Shown: one piece after another, positions 49,315 through 57,297 of the stretch
How the letters are laid out: each line of letters begins with the position of its first letter
Position numbering within the stretch: position 1 is the first letter of the stretch
Source: VAZQ01 sp963763365
GTDB lineage: Bacteria; Pseudomonadota; Alphaproteobacteria; Rhizobiales; Xanthobacteraceae
Reading direction: 5' to 3'
NCBI GenBank assembly: GCA_963763365.1
Contig: CAVXOE010000006.1
Span: forward strand, 1-64,000
Length of the DNA: 64,000 nt
Notes under the pieces: generated by a model
What the model saw: only the letters and a program-made list of their open reading frames with translations
The model's database searches: none
What the model was told of the DNA's origin: nothing
Translations under genes and position numbers: made by a program

Positions 49315-50262
49315 TCAGCCACTTGCGGCGGCGAGCGCGACGCTGCTCGCTCGCCCGGTGGGCGCGGGAAGGGTTGGCGGCAGCGCCGGATCTTGGAACG
49401 CAACGCGGTTCCGGCCGTCCATCTTCGCCTTGTAGAGCGCCAAGTCGGCGCGCTTGAGAAGCCAGTTGATGGTATCGCCGGGCTGCCATTCGCTGACGCC
49501 GAAACTGCAAGTCAGCATCATCTTGTCATGGCCGGCGTCGAATTGCCGGGCGGCCAGTCTCCGCCGCAAGTCCTCGGCAATCACCACGGTATCGGCAAGC
49601 GTTCTGTCGGCGATCAGCATGACAAATTCCTCGCCGCCGAGCCGGCCCACGAGCGCGTTCGGCGTCGCGGCTGTCTCGCACGCCACACCGCGAATGGCTT
49701 CGTCGCCGACGTCATGACCGTAGATGTCGTTGATGCGCTTGAAGTGGTCGACATCGAGCATGATCGCGCAAAGCGCACGGCCAGCGCAGGCCTGCGCGCA
49801 GGCAACATGGGCCTGATCGAAGAACGCGCGCCGATTCAGAATACCGGTCAAAGGATCGGTCGTCGCCAGGCGAAGGAGCTCGCGCTGCATGGAGCCGACG
49901 CGATCCGCTGCCCGCAGGCGGGCATAGAGTTCCTCGATGACGGGAGGCTTTCCGATGAAATCGTCCGCGCCGCTGTCGAGCGCTTCGATCAGCTTGTGGC
50001 GCTCTTGGTTGGACGACATCAGGATGACGTAGATCGGGCGCCCGCAGCTCGCGATCTGCCGGGTCTGCCGGCACAACTCCAGGCCCGACATCGATGTCAG
50101 CTCGACGCTGGTAATCAGGGCCTGAACGGTCGAATCGGATTTGATGAAATCCAGCGCTTCGCCCGCGTCGGCGAACGGGTGAACGTCATGGCTCCCCTTA
50201 TTGAGGAGCCCCATGACGATCCTCAGGACGGTGCGGCTCGGATCGACCAACACCACGTTCAT
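49315..50262 (-). CDS. receiver-GGDEF diguanylate cyclase, degenerate receiver
   Basis: A 315-residue c-di-GMP enzyme. Residues 1-120 form a REC fold (MNVVLVDPSRTVLRIVMGLL, YVILMSSNQERHKLIEALDS, GADDFIGKPP with the conserved Lys). At the phosphoacceptor position the strand reads ALITSVELTSMSGLEL, so Ser replaces Asp. Residues about 130-295 form a GGDEF domain: TDPLTGILNRRAFFDQA, IMLDVDHFKRINDIYGHDVG, and active-site RLGGEEF. No RxxD inhibitory site precedes GGEEF. It should make c-di-GMP, but phospho-control by Asp is doubtful. Convergent with argJ, six bases between stops. Confidence 0.92.
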   Translation of the reverse strand: MNVVLVDPSRTVLRIVMGLLNKGSHDVHPFADAGEALDFIKSDSTVQALITSVELTSMSGLELCRQTRQIASCGRPIYVILMSSNQERHKLIEALDSGADDFIGKPPVIEELYARLRAADRVGSMQRELLRLATTDPLTGILNRRAFFDQAHVACAQACAGRALCAIMLDVDHFKRINDIYGHDVGDEAIRGVACETAATPNALVGRLGGEEFVMLIADRTLADTVVIAEDLRRRLAARQFDAGHDKMMLTCSFGVSEWQPGDTINWLLKRADLALYKAKMDGRNRVAFQDPALPPTLPAPTGRASSVALAAASG

Positions 50263-50413
50263 GCGGGCATGCTTCCGGTTCGCCCGCAGTAGACGTTAAA
50301 TCCATTAAGCGGATGTAAAAATATTCGTCGGCCTGCATTAGCATCCGCTTAACCCATCACATTGCGATGCTATTAACGTCCCCCGAACTAAAGTCCCCAC
50401 CAAAGGCCTGATC

Positions 50414-50812
50414 GTGAAAGTCGTCCTCGTCGTTGCCTGCGCCCTGATCGATCCAGACGGGCGCGTGCTGATCGCCGAGCGACCGCCGGGCCGGTCGATG
50501 GCCGGTCTGTGGGAATTCCCCGGCGGCAAGGTCGAGGCTGGCGAGCGGCCCGAGGAGACCCTGATCCGGGAGTTGAAGGAGGAACTGGGAATTGCCGTCA
50601 ACGAGGCGTGTCTCGCGCCGCTGACCTTCGCGAGCCACAGCTACCCCGATTTTCACCTGCTTATGCCGCTCTATGTCTGCCGGCGCTGGGAGGGGACTAC
50701 GACGGCGCAGGAAGGCCAGAGGCTTTGCTGGGTGAAACCCAACCGGCTGCGCGAATTCCCGATGCCGCCTGCCGACGAGCCGCTGATTTCCCATCTGACG
50801 GCACTGCTGTAA
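50414..50812 (+). CDS. mutT: 8-oxo-dGTP diphosphatase (MutT, Nudix)
   Basis: A 132-residue cytosolic enzyme that clears 8-oxo-dGTP from the nucleotide pool. The Nudix box is GGKVEAGERPEETLIRELKE followed by ELGI, at about residues 37-60. RPPGRSMAGLWEFPGGK precedes it and VKPNRLREFPMPPADEPLI is the typical C-terminus. Start GTG at 50414, which gives the length and N-terminus (MKVVLVVACALIDPDGRVLI) of the family. Divergent from the GGDEF gene. Confidence 0.94.
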   Translation: MKVVLVVACALIDPDGRVLIAERPPGRSMAGLWEFPGGKVEAGERPEETLIRELKEELGIAVNEACLAPLTFASHSYPDFHLLMPLYVCRRWEGTTTAQEGQRLCWVKPNRLREFPMPPADEPLISHLTALL

Positions 50813-50844
50813 CTGCGAGGCCGGAAGGCGACCAGGAACACGAC

Positions 50845-51048
50845 ATGCGGAAGAAACTGCCGAAATCCAATCTCGAAGCAACCGTTACAGCCCTGCGCGA
50901 GCGTCTCGTCCGCGACGAGCAAGGCGCGACCGCGATCGAATACGCGATGATCGCTGCGGGCGTCGCGGTGGCGATTGTGGCAGCTGTCTCAACCCTCGGA
51001 TCGGCGACCAACAACCTCTTCGCCAGCGTGGCGGCAGTCTTCCACTAA
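50845..51048 (+). CDS. Flp/Fap-type IVb pilin
   Basis: A 67-residue prepilin. After a polar N-segment (MRKKLPKSNLEATVTALRER) comes the Flp signature DEQGATAIEYAMIAAGVAVA: Gly-Ala before ThrAla-IleGlu-Tyr marks the prepilin peptidase site, with Glu at +5, and a single hydrophobic spine follows. It would be cleaved by TadV/CpaA and assembled by a Tad apparatus. None of the tad/cpa genes is in the window, so this is an orphan pilin. It sits 32 bp after mutT and may share its transcript. Confidence 0.9.
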   Translation: MRKKLPKSNLEATVTALRERLVRDEQGATAIEYAMIAAGVAVAIVAAVSTLGSATNNLFASVAAVFH

Positions 51049-51054
51049 ACGTCG

Positions 51055-51967
51055 TTAGCGCCCCGCCTTCTCACCTGCCGATACCTCGTTGACACCGAGC
51101 GCATCGGCGAGCCGCGTCCGCGCCGATCCCGGCCTGAGCGGCTGCTGTTGACTGGCATGCGGCGCCCAGCCGGACAGCCATACGATCTCGAAGGTCGCGC
51201 GGATGCGGCCGTCCGTATCGGCGAACCGTTCGGCGTAGATCTCCATCATGCGCGCGAGCGTCTTGCGCTTCAGTGGCACGCGGCGGCGGGCCACCAGGGC
51301 ATTGGCCGCGCCCATGCGACGCAGATCGTGCATCAACGCGAGCGGCGAGGCATAACGCACCGTCAGCCGGTCGGCATCGGTCACCGGCAGCGCGAAGCCC
51401 GCGCGCTGCAAGAGCCCACCCATGTCGCGCAGATCGGCGAAGGGGGCGACGCGCGGCGAGACGCCGTCTTCGATCTCCGCTTCGGCCGCAGCGAACGCCT
51501 GGCGCAATTCGGTGAGCGTATCGCCGCCGAGGAGGGCCGCAAGGAAGAGGCCATCCGGCTTGAGCGCGCGCCTGATCTGGACAAGCGTGCCGGGAAGGTC
51601 GTTGACGAACTGCAGGGCGAGCGCGGAGACGACAAGATCGAGCGAACTGTCGGCGAACGGTAGCGCCTCTTCGTCGGCCGCGACCGCCAGGGACGCGCTT
51701 CCGGTCCGCTCCGTGGCCGTCCCGGCCGTGGCGTTGGCCGCCACGGTGGTTCCGACCTTGCCGCTCGCGGCGAGCACCCGCCGAACCGCGTCCGTCGGCG
51801 TACCAAGGTCGACAGCGCGCTCGAACCGCCGCAGCTACGGCGGCGAGGCGATCGGCCAAATCTTCCGCCACGCGATCGATCAGAAAAGTCGCCGGCCCAA
51901 GCGCCGCGGCGCGCGCCCGCCGGGCGCGCAGCAGGCGGCGGTCGAAGACCGTGGGACCTTGCGTCAT
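51055..51967 (-). CDS. BioC/NDUFAF5-like SAM methyltransferase, one frameshift
   Basis: About 303 residues after one base is removed near 51835. The first frame gives MTQGPTVFDRRLLRARRARA and PATFLIDRVAEDLADRLAAV; the next frame carries on RFERAVDLGTPTDAVRRVLA and the Rossmann core: ADEEALPFADSSLDLVVSAL, LALQFVNDLPGTLVQIRRAL, KPDGLFLAALLGGDTLTELR. This BioC-like family in alphaproteobacteria sits before comF, and homologs include NDUFAF5. Substrate uncertain. A single inserted G (GTAG/CTGCGG) explains the break, so sequencing error is possible. Confidence 0.82.
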
Positions 51968-52094
51968 CGTGATCCTGCCTTGCCGGCGCTTATGACGCGT
52001 CAGGCCAGCAAGGTCAAAATCGGTTCGGTCCAACAATAATTGGAGGCAACGTCGCGTCCTTGCGCGACCGTCACTGCGCGGCTAGCGTTTCGAC

Positions 52095-52892
52095 ATGGCG
52101 CCCACAGCCGCTTCGGAAGCCGGCCGCGTTTCCCCGCTGACACGCATCGCGGCGGGGATGCGCATACTGTTCGGCCACGCGGTCGACGTGGCGCTGCCGC
52201 GGCTTTGCCCGGCCTGCCGGGAACCAGTGAGCGATGCCGGACTGTGCGCCGGCTGCTGGTCGAGGCTTTCGTTCATCGCGCCGCCCTACTGCGAGCGGCT
52301 CGGCACCCCGTTCCCATTCGATGCAGGCAAAGGGCTCCTCTCGATGGAAGCGATTGCCGACCCGCCGGCCTACGGGCGGGCGCGGGCGGCGGTCCGCTAC
52401 GACGACGTGGCGCGCTCGCTCGTGCAGGCGTTCAAGTATGGCGACCGGCTCGACCTCGCTCCGGTCATGGGCCGCTGGATGGCCAATGCCGGGCGGGAGC
52501 TTCTCGCCGGAGCGGATGCGATCGTGCCGGTGCCGCTGCACTGGCGCCGGCAATGGGCTCGGCGTTTCAACCAGTCGGCCCTGCTCGCCGAGGTGATCTC
52601 CAAGGCCGGCGCCGTCCCGGTCGCCTATTCGGCGCTCAAGCGCGTCAAGGCGACGCCCCAGCAGGTCGGCCTGTCGCAATCGGCGCGCGCCGCCAACGTG
52701 CAGGGCGCCTTCCGCGTGCCGGCCGACGGCAAGCCGGAGGTGGCGGGCCGCAAGCTCATTCTGGTCGACGATGTGCTCACCTCCGGCGCGACCGTCGACA
52801 CCTGCGCCCGCGCGCTGCTGCGCGCCGGGGCGGCGAATGTCGATGTGCTGGTATTCGCCCGGGTTGTGGCGTCGGCCCGCGCCCATATATAA
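52095..52892 (+). CDS. comF: ComF family phosphoribosyltransferase-like protein
   Basis: A 265-residue protein. An N-terminal zinc-finger-like motif (CPACREPVSDAGLCAGC) is at about residues 39-55. A PRTase-like domain follows: SLVQAFKYGDRLDLAPVMGR, ADAIVPVPLHWRRQWARRFN, QSARAANVQGAFRV, and LILVDDVLTSGATVDTCARA, the PRPP-binding motif. In naturally transformable bacteria ComF helps load single-stranded DNA; in others the role is unknown. Neighbours (methyltransferase, grxC, nitrilase) match the usual alphaproteobacterial order. ATG at 52095 chosen. Confidence 0.93.
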   Translation: MAPTAASEAGRVSPLTRIAAGMRILFGHAVDVALPRLCPACREPVSDAGLCAGCWSRLSFIAPPYCERLGTPFPFDAGKGLLSMEAIADPPAYGRARAAVRYDDVARSLVQAFKYGDRLDLAPVMGRWMANAGRELLAGADAIVPVPLHWRRQWARRFNQSALLAEVISKAGAVPVAYSALKRVKATPQQVGLSQSARAANVQGAFRVPADGKPEVAGRKLILVDDVLTSGATVDTCARALLRAGAANVDVLVFARVVASARAHI

Positions 52893-52929
52893 ATTTCAGT
52901 GCAACAACGGCTAAGTTTGATCGGAATCC

Positions 52930-53229
52930 ATGCTCCAGGTCGATATCTACACCACCCGGTACTGCCCCTATTGCATCGCGGCCAAGCAGCTCCTGACGGA
53001 GAAAAACGTGGCTTTCACCGAAATCGATGTGGGCCGTGACGCCGGCCTGCGCGCCGCGATGGTCGATCGCGCGCAAGGACGCATGACCGTGCCGCAGATC
53101 TTCATCGGATCGACCCATGTGGGCGGCTGCGACGATCTTTACGCGCTCGAGGAGGCCGGTGAGCTCGATCATCTGCTGGCAGGTCCCGAAACACCGGCGC
53201 AGCCGGCGAACGAGAGGCCCTCCGCATGA
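52930..53229 (+). CDS. grxC: glutaredoxin 3
   Basis: A 99-residue thiol oxidoreductase using glutathione. The active site CPYC lies at about residues 12-15 (TTRYCPYCIAAKQLL), cis-Pro in RMTVPQIFIG, and the GSH-binding loop is HVGGCDDLYALEEAGELDHL. The C-terminal PAQPANERPSA tail is unconserved. Its TGA overlaps the next ATG by four bases, coupling it to the nitrilase gene. Confidence 0.95.
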   Translation: MLQVDIYTTRYCPYCIAAKQLLTEKNVAFTEIDVGRDAGLRAAMVDRAQGRMTVPQIFIGSTHVGGCDDLYALEEAGELDHLLAGPETPAQPANERPSA

Positions 53230-54113
53230 CTCCCGGCAAGGCTGCGCCCATCTTCACGGCCGCGCTCGTTCAGTTGCGCGCCGGACTTCATCCGGATGCC
53301 AATCTCGATAGCGCGATCAAGCTGATCGGCGAGGCGAAGAGCGGCGGTGCCGACTACGTGCAGACGCCCGAGATGACCAATGTCCTGGCGCTCAAGCGCG
53401 AGCAGTTGTTCGCCGTGATCGCCGAAGAGGAGAGCGACAAGAGTCTCGCCGCCTTCCGCGAACTCGCGCGCAAGCTCGGCATCTATCTTCACATCGGCTC
53501 GCTGGCGATCAAGCTCACTGCCGAAAAGGCGGCGAACCGCTCGTTCCTGATCGGCCGCGACGGCGAAATCCTCGCGCGCTACGACAAGATTCACATGTTC
53601 GACGTGGACCTCGCCAACGGCGAAAGCTACCGCGAGTCGCGCAACTACCGGCCGGGCGAGATCGCGGTGGTGTCCGACCTGCCGTGGGGCCGGCTCGGGC
53701 TCAGCGTCTGCTACGATCTGCGCTTCCCGACGCTCTATCGCGCGCTGGCGGAAGCCGGCAGCTCGTTCCTGGCAATCCCCTCCGCGTTCACCAAGCAGAC
53801 CGGCGAGGCGCATTGGCACGTCCTCATGCGCGCGCGCGCGATCGAGAACGGCGCCTTCGTGTTCGCGTCCGCGCAGGGCGGCAAACACGAGAACGGCCGC
53901 GAGACCTTCGGGCATTCGCTGATCGTCGATCCCTGGGGCCGCATTTTGGCGGAAGGCGGCACCGAGCCCGGCGTCATCCGCGCTTTGATCGATCCGGCCG
54001 AGATCGCGGCCGCGCGCGCCAAGGTTCCTTCGCTTCAGCACGGGCGGCGGTTCGAGATCATCGAGCCGATCGCGGAGCCCACCCGGCTGCACGCCGTCGG
54101 GGCGCCGACATGA
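53226..54113 (+). CDS. carbon-nitrogen hydrolase (Nit1/Nit2 branch of the nitrilase family)
   Basis: A 295-residue amidase. The Glu-Lys-Cys triad is visible: Glu in YVQTPEMTNVLALKREQ, Lys in RYDKIHMFDVDLANGESYRE, and Cys in LGLSVCYDLRFPTLYRALAE. ARAIENGAFVFASAQGGKHE is also conserved. Members hydrolyse deaminated glutathione or omega-amides, a repair of glutathione metabolism. Its place right after glutaredoxin fits that job. Translationally coupled on both sides (ATGA overlaps at 53226 and 54110). Confidence 0.93.
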   Translation: MTPGKAAPIFTAALVQLRAGLHPDANLDSAIKLIGEAKSGGADYVQTPEMTNVLALKREQLFAVIAEEESDKSLAAFRELARKLGIYLHIGSLAIKLTAEKAANRSFLIGRDGEILARYDKIHMFDVDLANGESYRESRNYRPGEIAVVSDLPWGRLGLSVCYDLRFPTLYRALAEAGSSFLAIPSAFTKQTGEAHWHVLMRARAIENGAFVFASAQGGKHENGRETFGHSLIVDPWGRILAEGGTEPGVIRALIDPAEIAAARAKVPSLQHGRRFEIIEPIAEPTRLHAVGAPT

Positions 54114-54601
54114 TCCGTTACGCCCTGGCCTGCGATCAGGAGCATAGCTTCGAGAGCTGGTTCCAGAATTCCGCGGCTTACGACAAACAGGTCAAGCGCG
54201 GCCTGGTGGCATGCCCGGTCTGCGGCTCGTCGAAGGTGACGAAGGCACTGATGGCCCCGCGCCTGTCGGGCGTGAAGAAGCGTAAAGTCGCATCTCCGCA
54301 GGCCGTCGCGGCGCCATCGCCCGAGCCCGCGACCTTGCCGCAGGAAGCAACCGCGCCGGTTGCGATGATCTCGCCGCAAGAGCGCGAGTTCCGCGCCAAG
54401 CTCAAAGAATTGCGCGAGCACCTCACTCAGAATGCCGACTATGTCGGACAGAAATTTCCCGAGGAAGCGCGCAAGATGCACTACGGCGACATCGAGCATC
54501 GCTCGATCTACGGCGAGGCCTCGCCCGACCAGGCCAAGGAGTTGCACGAGGAGGGGATCGAATTCCACCCGCTCCCCGTGCTGCCGGAAGATCGGAATTA
54601 G
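54110..54601 (+). CDS. DUF1178 family protein
   Basis: A 163-residue protein typical of alphaproteobacteria. The N-terminus MIRYALACDQEHSFESWFQN, the dicysteine CPVCGSSKVTKALMAPRLSG, and the C-terminal AREARKMHYGDIEHRSIYGE-like block (read here as EEARKMHYGDIEHRSIYGEA) define DUF1178. The first Cys lies in ACDQEHSFE, so a small metal site is likely. Function unknown. Coupled to the nitrilase gene by an ATGA overlap, end of the grxC operon. Confidence 0.92.
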   Translation: MIRYALACDQEHSFESWFQNSAAYDKQVKRGLVACPVCGSSKVTKALMAPRLSGVKKRKVASPQAVAAPSPEPATLPQEATAPVAMISPQEREFRAKLKELREHLTQNADYVGQKFPEEARKMHYGDIEHRSIYGEASPDQAKELHEEGIEFHPLPVLPEDRN

Positions 54602-54605
54602 CCGC

Positions 54606-54682
54606 CGTCATTGCGGCGAAGGCGAAGCAATCCAGAATAAGATCAAGCGATCGGATCGCTTCGTCGCAGCTCCGCAATGACG
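54606..54682. repeat. second copy of the CGTCATTGCG-type inverted repeat
   Basis: CGTCATTGCGGCGAAGGCGA with AGCAATCCAG faces CGGATCGCTTCGTCGCAGC with TCCGCAATGACG. It is diverged from the copy at 42668 but has the same ends. It lies between the DUF1178 gene and the RidA gene, which converge. Confidence 0.7.
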
Positions 54683-54697
54683 GAGTGCATTGCCCGA

Positions 54698-55141
54698 CTA
54701 CCGCCTGACCGCGAAGGCTTCGACCTCAACGCGAGCGCCAAGCGCCAGGCCGGTGGTTCCGAACGCACTGCGGGCCGGGAACGGTTCGGAGAAATACTCG
54801 CGATAGATCTCGTTGAAGCGCGGCCAGTCGGCGATGTCGGCCAGCATCACCTGCACGCGCACGACGTCGCGCAGCGACAGCCCGTGCGCCGCGAGCACGC
54901 TGCGCAAATTCTCCAGTGTCTGACGCGTCTGCCCCTCGAGTCCGCCGGCGGCGAGTTCCAGCGTGTGCGGCTTGATGCCGAGCATCCCGGACATGATGAC
55001 GAGCCGGCCAATGCGCACGCCGTCGGAGAACGGCAGCCCAGGCGGATTGACCGCTTGCGACTGCAGAATCTCGATCTCGTCGGCGGACGCCGCCGCGGCG
55101 ATCACGGCAGCGCCGAAGCTGGTGGATGCATCCTCGCTCAT
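54698..55141 (-). CDS. RidA/YjgF-family protein
   Basis: A 147-residue protein of the Rid family, which deaminates reactive enamine/imine intermediates. Visible: QAVNPPGLPFSDGVRIGRLV, MSGMLGIKPHTLELAAGGLE, GQTRQTLENLRSVLAAHGLS and FPARSAFGTTGLALGARVEV-EA at the C-terminus. The second residue cluster replaces the canonical Arg of RidA with Ala-Leu-Gly-Ala-Arg, so it may belong to another Rid subgroup. Start ATG at 55141 (MSEDASTSFG). It lies 16 bp after the next gene on the minus strand, so the two probably form one unit. Confidence 0.88.
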   Translation of the reverse strand: MSEDASTSFGAAVIAAAASADEIEILQSQAVNPPGLPFSDGVRIGRLVIMSGMLGIKPHTLELAAGGLEGQTRQTLENLRSVLAAHGLSLRDVVRVQVMLADIADWPRFNEIYREYFSEPFPARSAFGTTGLALGARVEVEAFAVRR

Positions 55142-55157
55142 CGTGAATTTCCTCTCA

Positions 55158-56081
55158 CTAAAGCGTAGACCCCGGCGCGATGCCGGCTGCCACCACGTCC
55201 TCGTAGCGCGGATGGCCCTCGAGGATACCGACATCGCGCGAGAACTGCGTCATGCTGGCCACGAAGTCCGGTGAGATCGCCGCGTCGTAAAACGGCAGGT
55301 CGCGCTGGATCAGATCGACGATCAGGTCCGCTTCCGTGGCGGGGAAAAGCCTGCGCGCCGCCGTGAAAGCGAGGCTCACGTCGTTGCGCAGCGCCGCCTG
55401 CGTGTTCACGATGGCGCGCACCGCGGCTGTAACAGTTTCCGGCGAGCGTGCGATCAACTCGTCGGCCGCCGCGATCACCGGCATCGTGTAGTTGAAGCAG
55501 GGTTTCGGCCCGTCGCCACGCCGCACGTCGAGCACAACCGTCCCGATGCTCCGGCGCACTGCGATCTCGGCGCCCATGCCGTTCGCCCAGAATCCGTCGA
55601 TCTTGCCATCCTCCAAGGCCTTGGCGGCGGTAACGCCGAAATTGATGCCCGCCCCGTGCGCGCCCGGAATGGGCGCGATCTCGATGCCCTCCCGCTCGGC
55701 GTCGATGCCGGCCTCGGCAAGGAGCCGGCGTAGGCCCATGGCCACCCAATGCGCTGCACCGATGTGCCGGCCCTTTAGTGCGGCGAGGTCGCCGCGGGCG
55801 ATGCCGAGGTCGGCGCGCATCACCAGGAACCAGTACATGCCTTGCGACTGCGCGCAGAGGAGCTTCACGCCGTGCCATTCGGGAAATCCGGCAACCAGGA
55901 GATGCGCCGAGCAGCCGATGAATTCGAGGCGGCCCTCGCGCATGGCGGCAAGTGCATTTTCAACCGGAACGATCAACTCAAGCTCGACATCGAGCCCTTC
56001 CCTCTTGAAAAATCCAAGCTCTACGGCTGCAATCGCCGGGAAATAGGAGTTGGAGATCAAATCAGGGACGGCGAGCTTCAT
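55158..56081 (-). CDS. NMT1/THI5-like (SsuA-type) substrate-binding protein
   Basis: A 307-residue protein with the fold of the NMT1/SsuA binding proteins: AAVELGFFKREGLDVELELI, REGRLEFIGCSAHLL, LKGRHIGAAHWVAMG, KIDGFWANGMGAEIAVR. The start at 56081 (MKLAVPDLISNSYFPAIAAV) carries no clear signal peptide, unlike the neighbour at 57298, so it may be cytosolic, or the signal may have been lost. No ABC permease gene is beside it. Shares strand and transcript with the RidA gene downstream. Confidence 0.82.
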   Translation of the reverse strand: MKLAVPDLISNSYFPAIAAVELGFFKREGLDVELELIVPVENALAAMREGRLEFIGCSAHLLVAGFPEWHGVKLLCAQSQGMYWFLVMRADLGIARGDLAALKGRHIGAAHWVAMGLRRLLAEAGIDAEREGIEIAPIPGAHGAGINFGVTAAKALEDGKIDGFWANGMGAEIAVRRSIGTVVLDVRRGDGPKPCFNYTMPVIAAADELIARSPETVTAAVRAIVNTQAALRNDVSLAFTAARRLFPATEADLIVDLIQRDLPFYDAAISPDFVASMTQFSRDVGILEGHPRYEDVVAAGIAPGSTL

Positions 56082-56249
56082 CGCGATTTCTCTGAGACCA
56101 AGGCTCGGCCGAACGTTTGCCAATCGAACAGGCGGCCGATGCCTCCCGTGTGAGCAGCCGGCCGCCGCCGCGTGAGATGGCCCGCGGCGCCCGCACGCAC
56201 GGTATAAGCCTTGCCAGGGTCACTGCGCCAGAACGAGAGAACGAACCAC

Positions 56250-57176
56250 ATGAGCAACCAGATTCCGATCGTAAGCCTCAAGCCCATCGTCGACGGCCAA
56301 ACCGGCGGCGACGAACGCGTCGCGCGCGACCTCAAGGCCGCGCTCGGGACCTGGGGCGCATTCGAACTGGTCGATCACGGGGTTTCCCGCGAGGTCATCG
56401 ACGGCGCGTTCGCGGCGGCGGCGACATTCTTCCGGTTACCGCTCGAGACCAGGATGCAGATCAAGGTCGACAAGCACAATCGCGGCTACGCGCCGATGCA
56501 TCAGACCATCTACCCCGGCAACCTGCCGGACCTGAAGGAGAGCTTCAACGTCGGCACAAAGCTGACCGCAGACGATCCGGACGTCATCGCCGGCAAACCT
56601 CTACACGGCGTCAACCGCTGGCCCGATCTCCCAGGTTTTCGCGCCGCGGTGGAGGGCTATTTCGACAACGTGATGGCGCTGGGCGACCGGCTGCTCGGCC
56701 CGCTCGCACTGTGCCTCGGGCTTACACCGTCGGATCTGCGAGCGCGCTACCGCAAGCCGATCGCTTTCATGCGGCTGTTCCATTATCCGCCGACCGTCAA
56801 CGTGGCGCAGAACGAATATGGCGCGGCCGAGCACAAGGACTACGGCTTCCTGACCATGCTGGCACAGGATTCCGTCGGCGGGCTCGAAGTGCGGTCGCCG
56901 GACGGCGAACTCGTGCTCGCGCCGCCGCGGCCGGGAAGCTTCATCGTCAATGCCGGCGACATGCTGTCGGAAATCACCGGCGACGCGATCCGCTCGGCGC
57001 CGCATCGCGTGATCAATCGCGCCGGCGTCGGACGCTATTCGATCCCGTTCTTCTACGATCCAGATTTCGATGCGCGCTTCGCGTCGCTGCCGGAATTCAG
57101 CGCGGGCGAGTTCCTGTTGGCGAAGTTCAACAAGTTCTACAAGTACCGCAAGGAGCTGAGCGAGCCCGCGGCGTAG
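56250..57176 (+). CDS. isopenicillin-N-synthase-like 2-oxoglutarate/Fe(II) oxygenase
   Basis: A 308-residue non-heme iron enzyme. The N-domain (DIOX_N type) reads VARDLKAALGTWGAFELVDH and GVSREVIDGAFAAAATFFRL. The jelly-roll holds the 2-His-1-Asp site: AEHKDYGFLTMLAQDSVGGL with His-x-Asp, and SAPHRVINRAGVGRYSIPFF with the last His and the Arg-x-Ser that binds 2-oxoglutarate. PDLKESFNVG is typical of the group. Substrate unknown. Divergent from the NMT1-type gene. Confidence 0.9.
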   Translation: MSNQIPIVSLKPIVDGQTGGDERVARDLKAALGTWGAFELVDHGVSREVIDGAFAAAATFFRLPLETRMQIKVDKHNRGYAPMHQTIYPGNLPDLKESFNVGTKLTADDPDVIAGKPLHGVNRWPDLPGFRAAVEGYFDNVMALGDRLLGPLALCLGLTPSDLRARYRKPIAFMRLFHYPPTVNVAQNEYGAAEHKDYGFLTMLAQDSVGGLEVRSPDGELVLAPPRPGSFIVNAGDMLSEITGDAIRSAPHRVINRAGVGRYSIPFFYDPDFDARFASLPEFSAGEFLLAKFNKFYKYRKELSEPAA

Positions 57177-57206
57177 GGACGACGAGCACTTGCGCTCTCA
57201 ATTCGT

Positions 57207-57290
57207 TATGCCCGCGCTTGCCGCGGGTATCCACGTCTTTCTTATTTGATACGAGCAAAGTCGTGGATGGCAAGCCCGGCCATGACGGAG
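57207..57290. repeat. dispersed inverted repeat after the oxygenase gene
   Basis: TATGCCCGCGCTTGCCGCGG with TATCCACGTCTTTCTT faces CAAAGTCGTGGAT with GGCAAGCCCGGCCATGACGG. It is an imperfect hairpin of a type common in Bradyrhizobium-like genomes, at the convergent junction of the oxygenase and binding-protein genes. Ends approximate. Confidence 0.6.
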
Positions 57291-57297
57291 ACTACGA

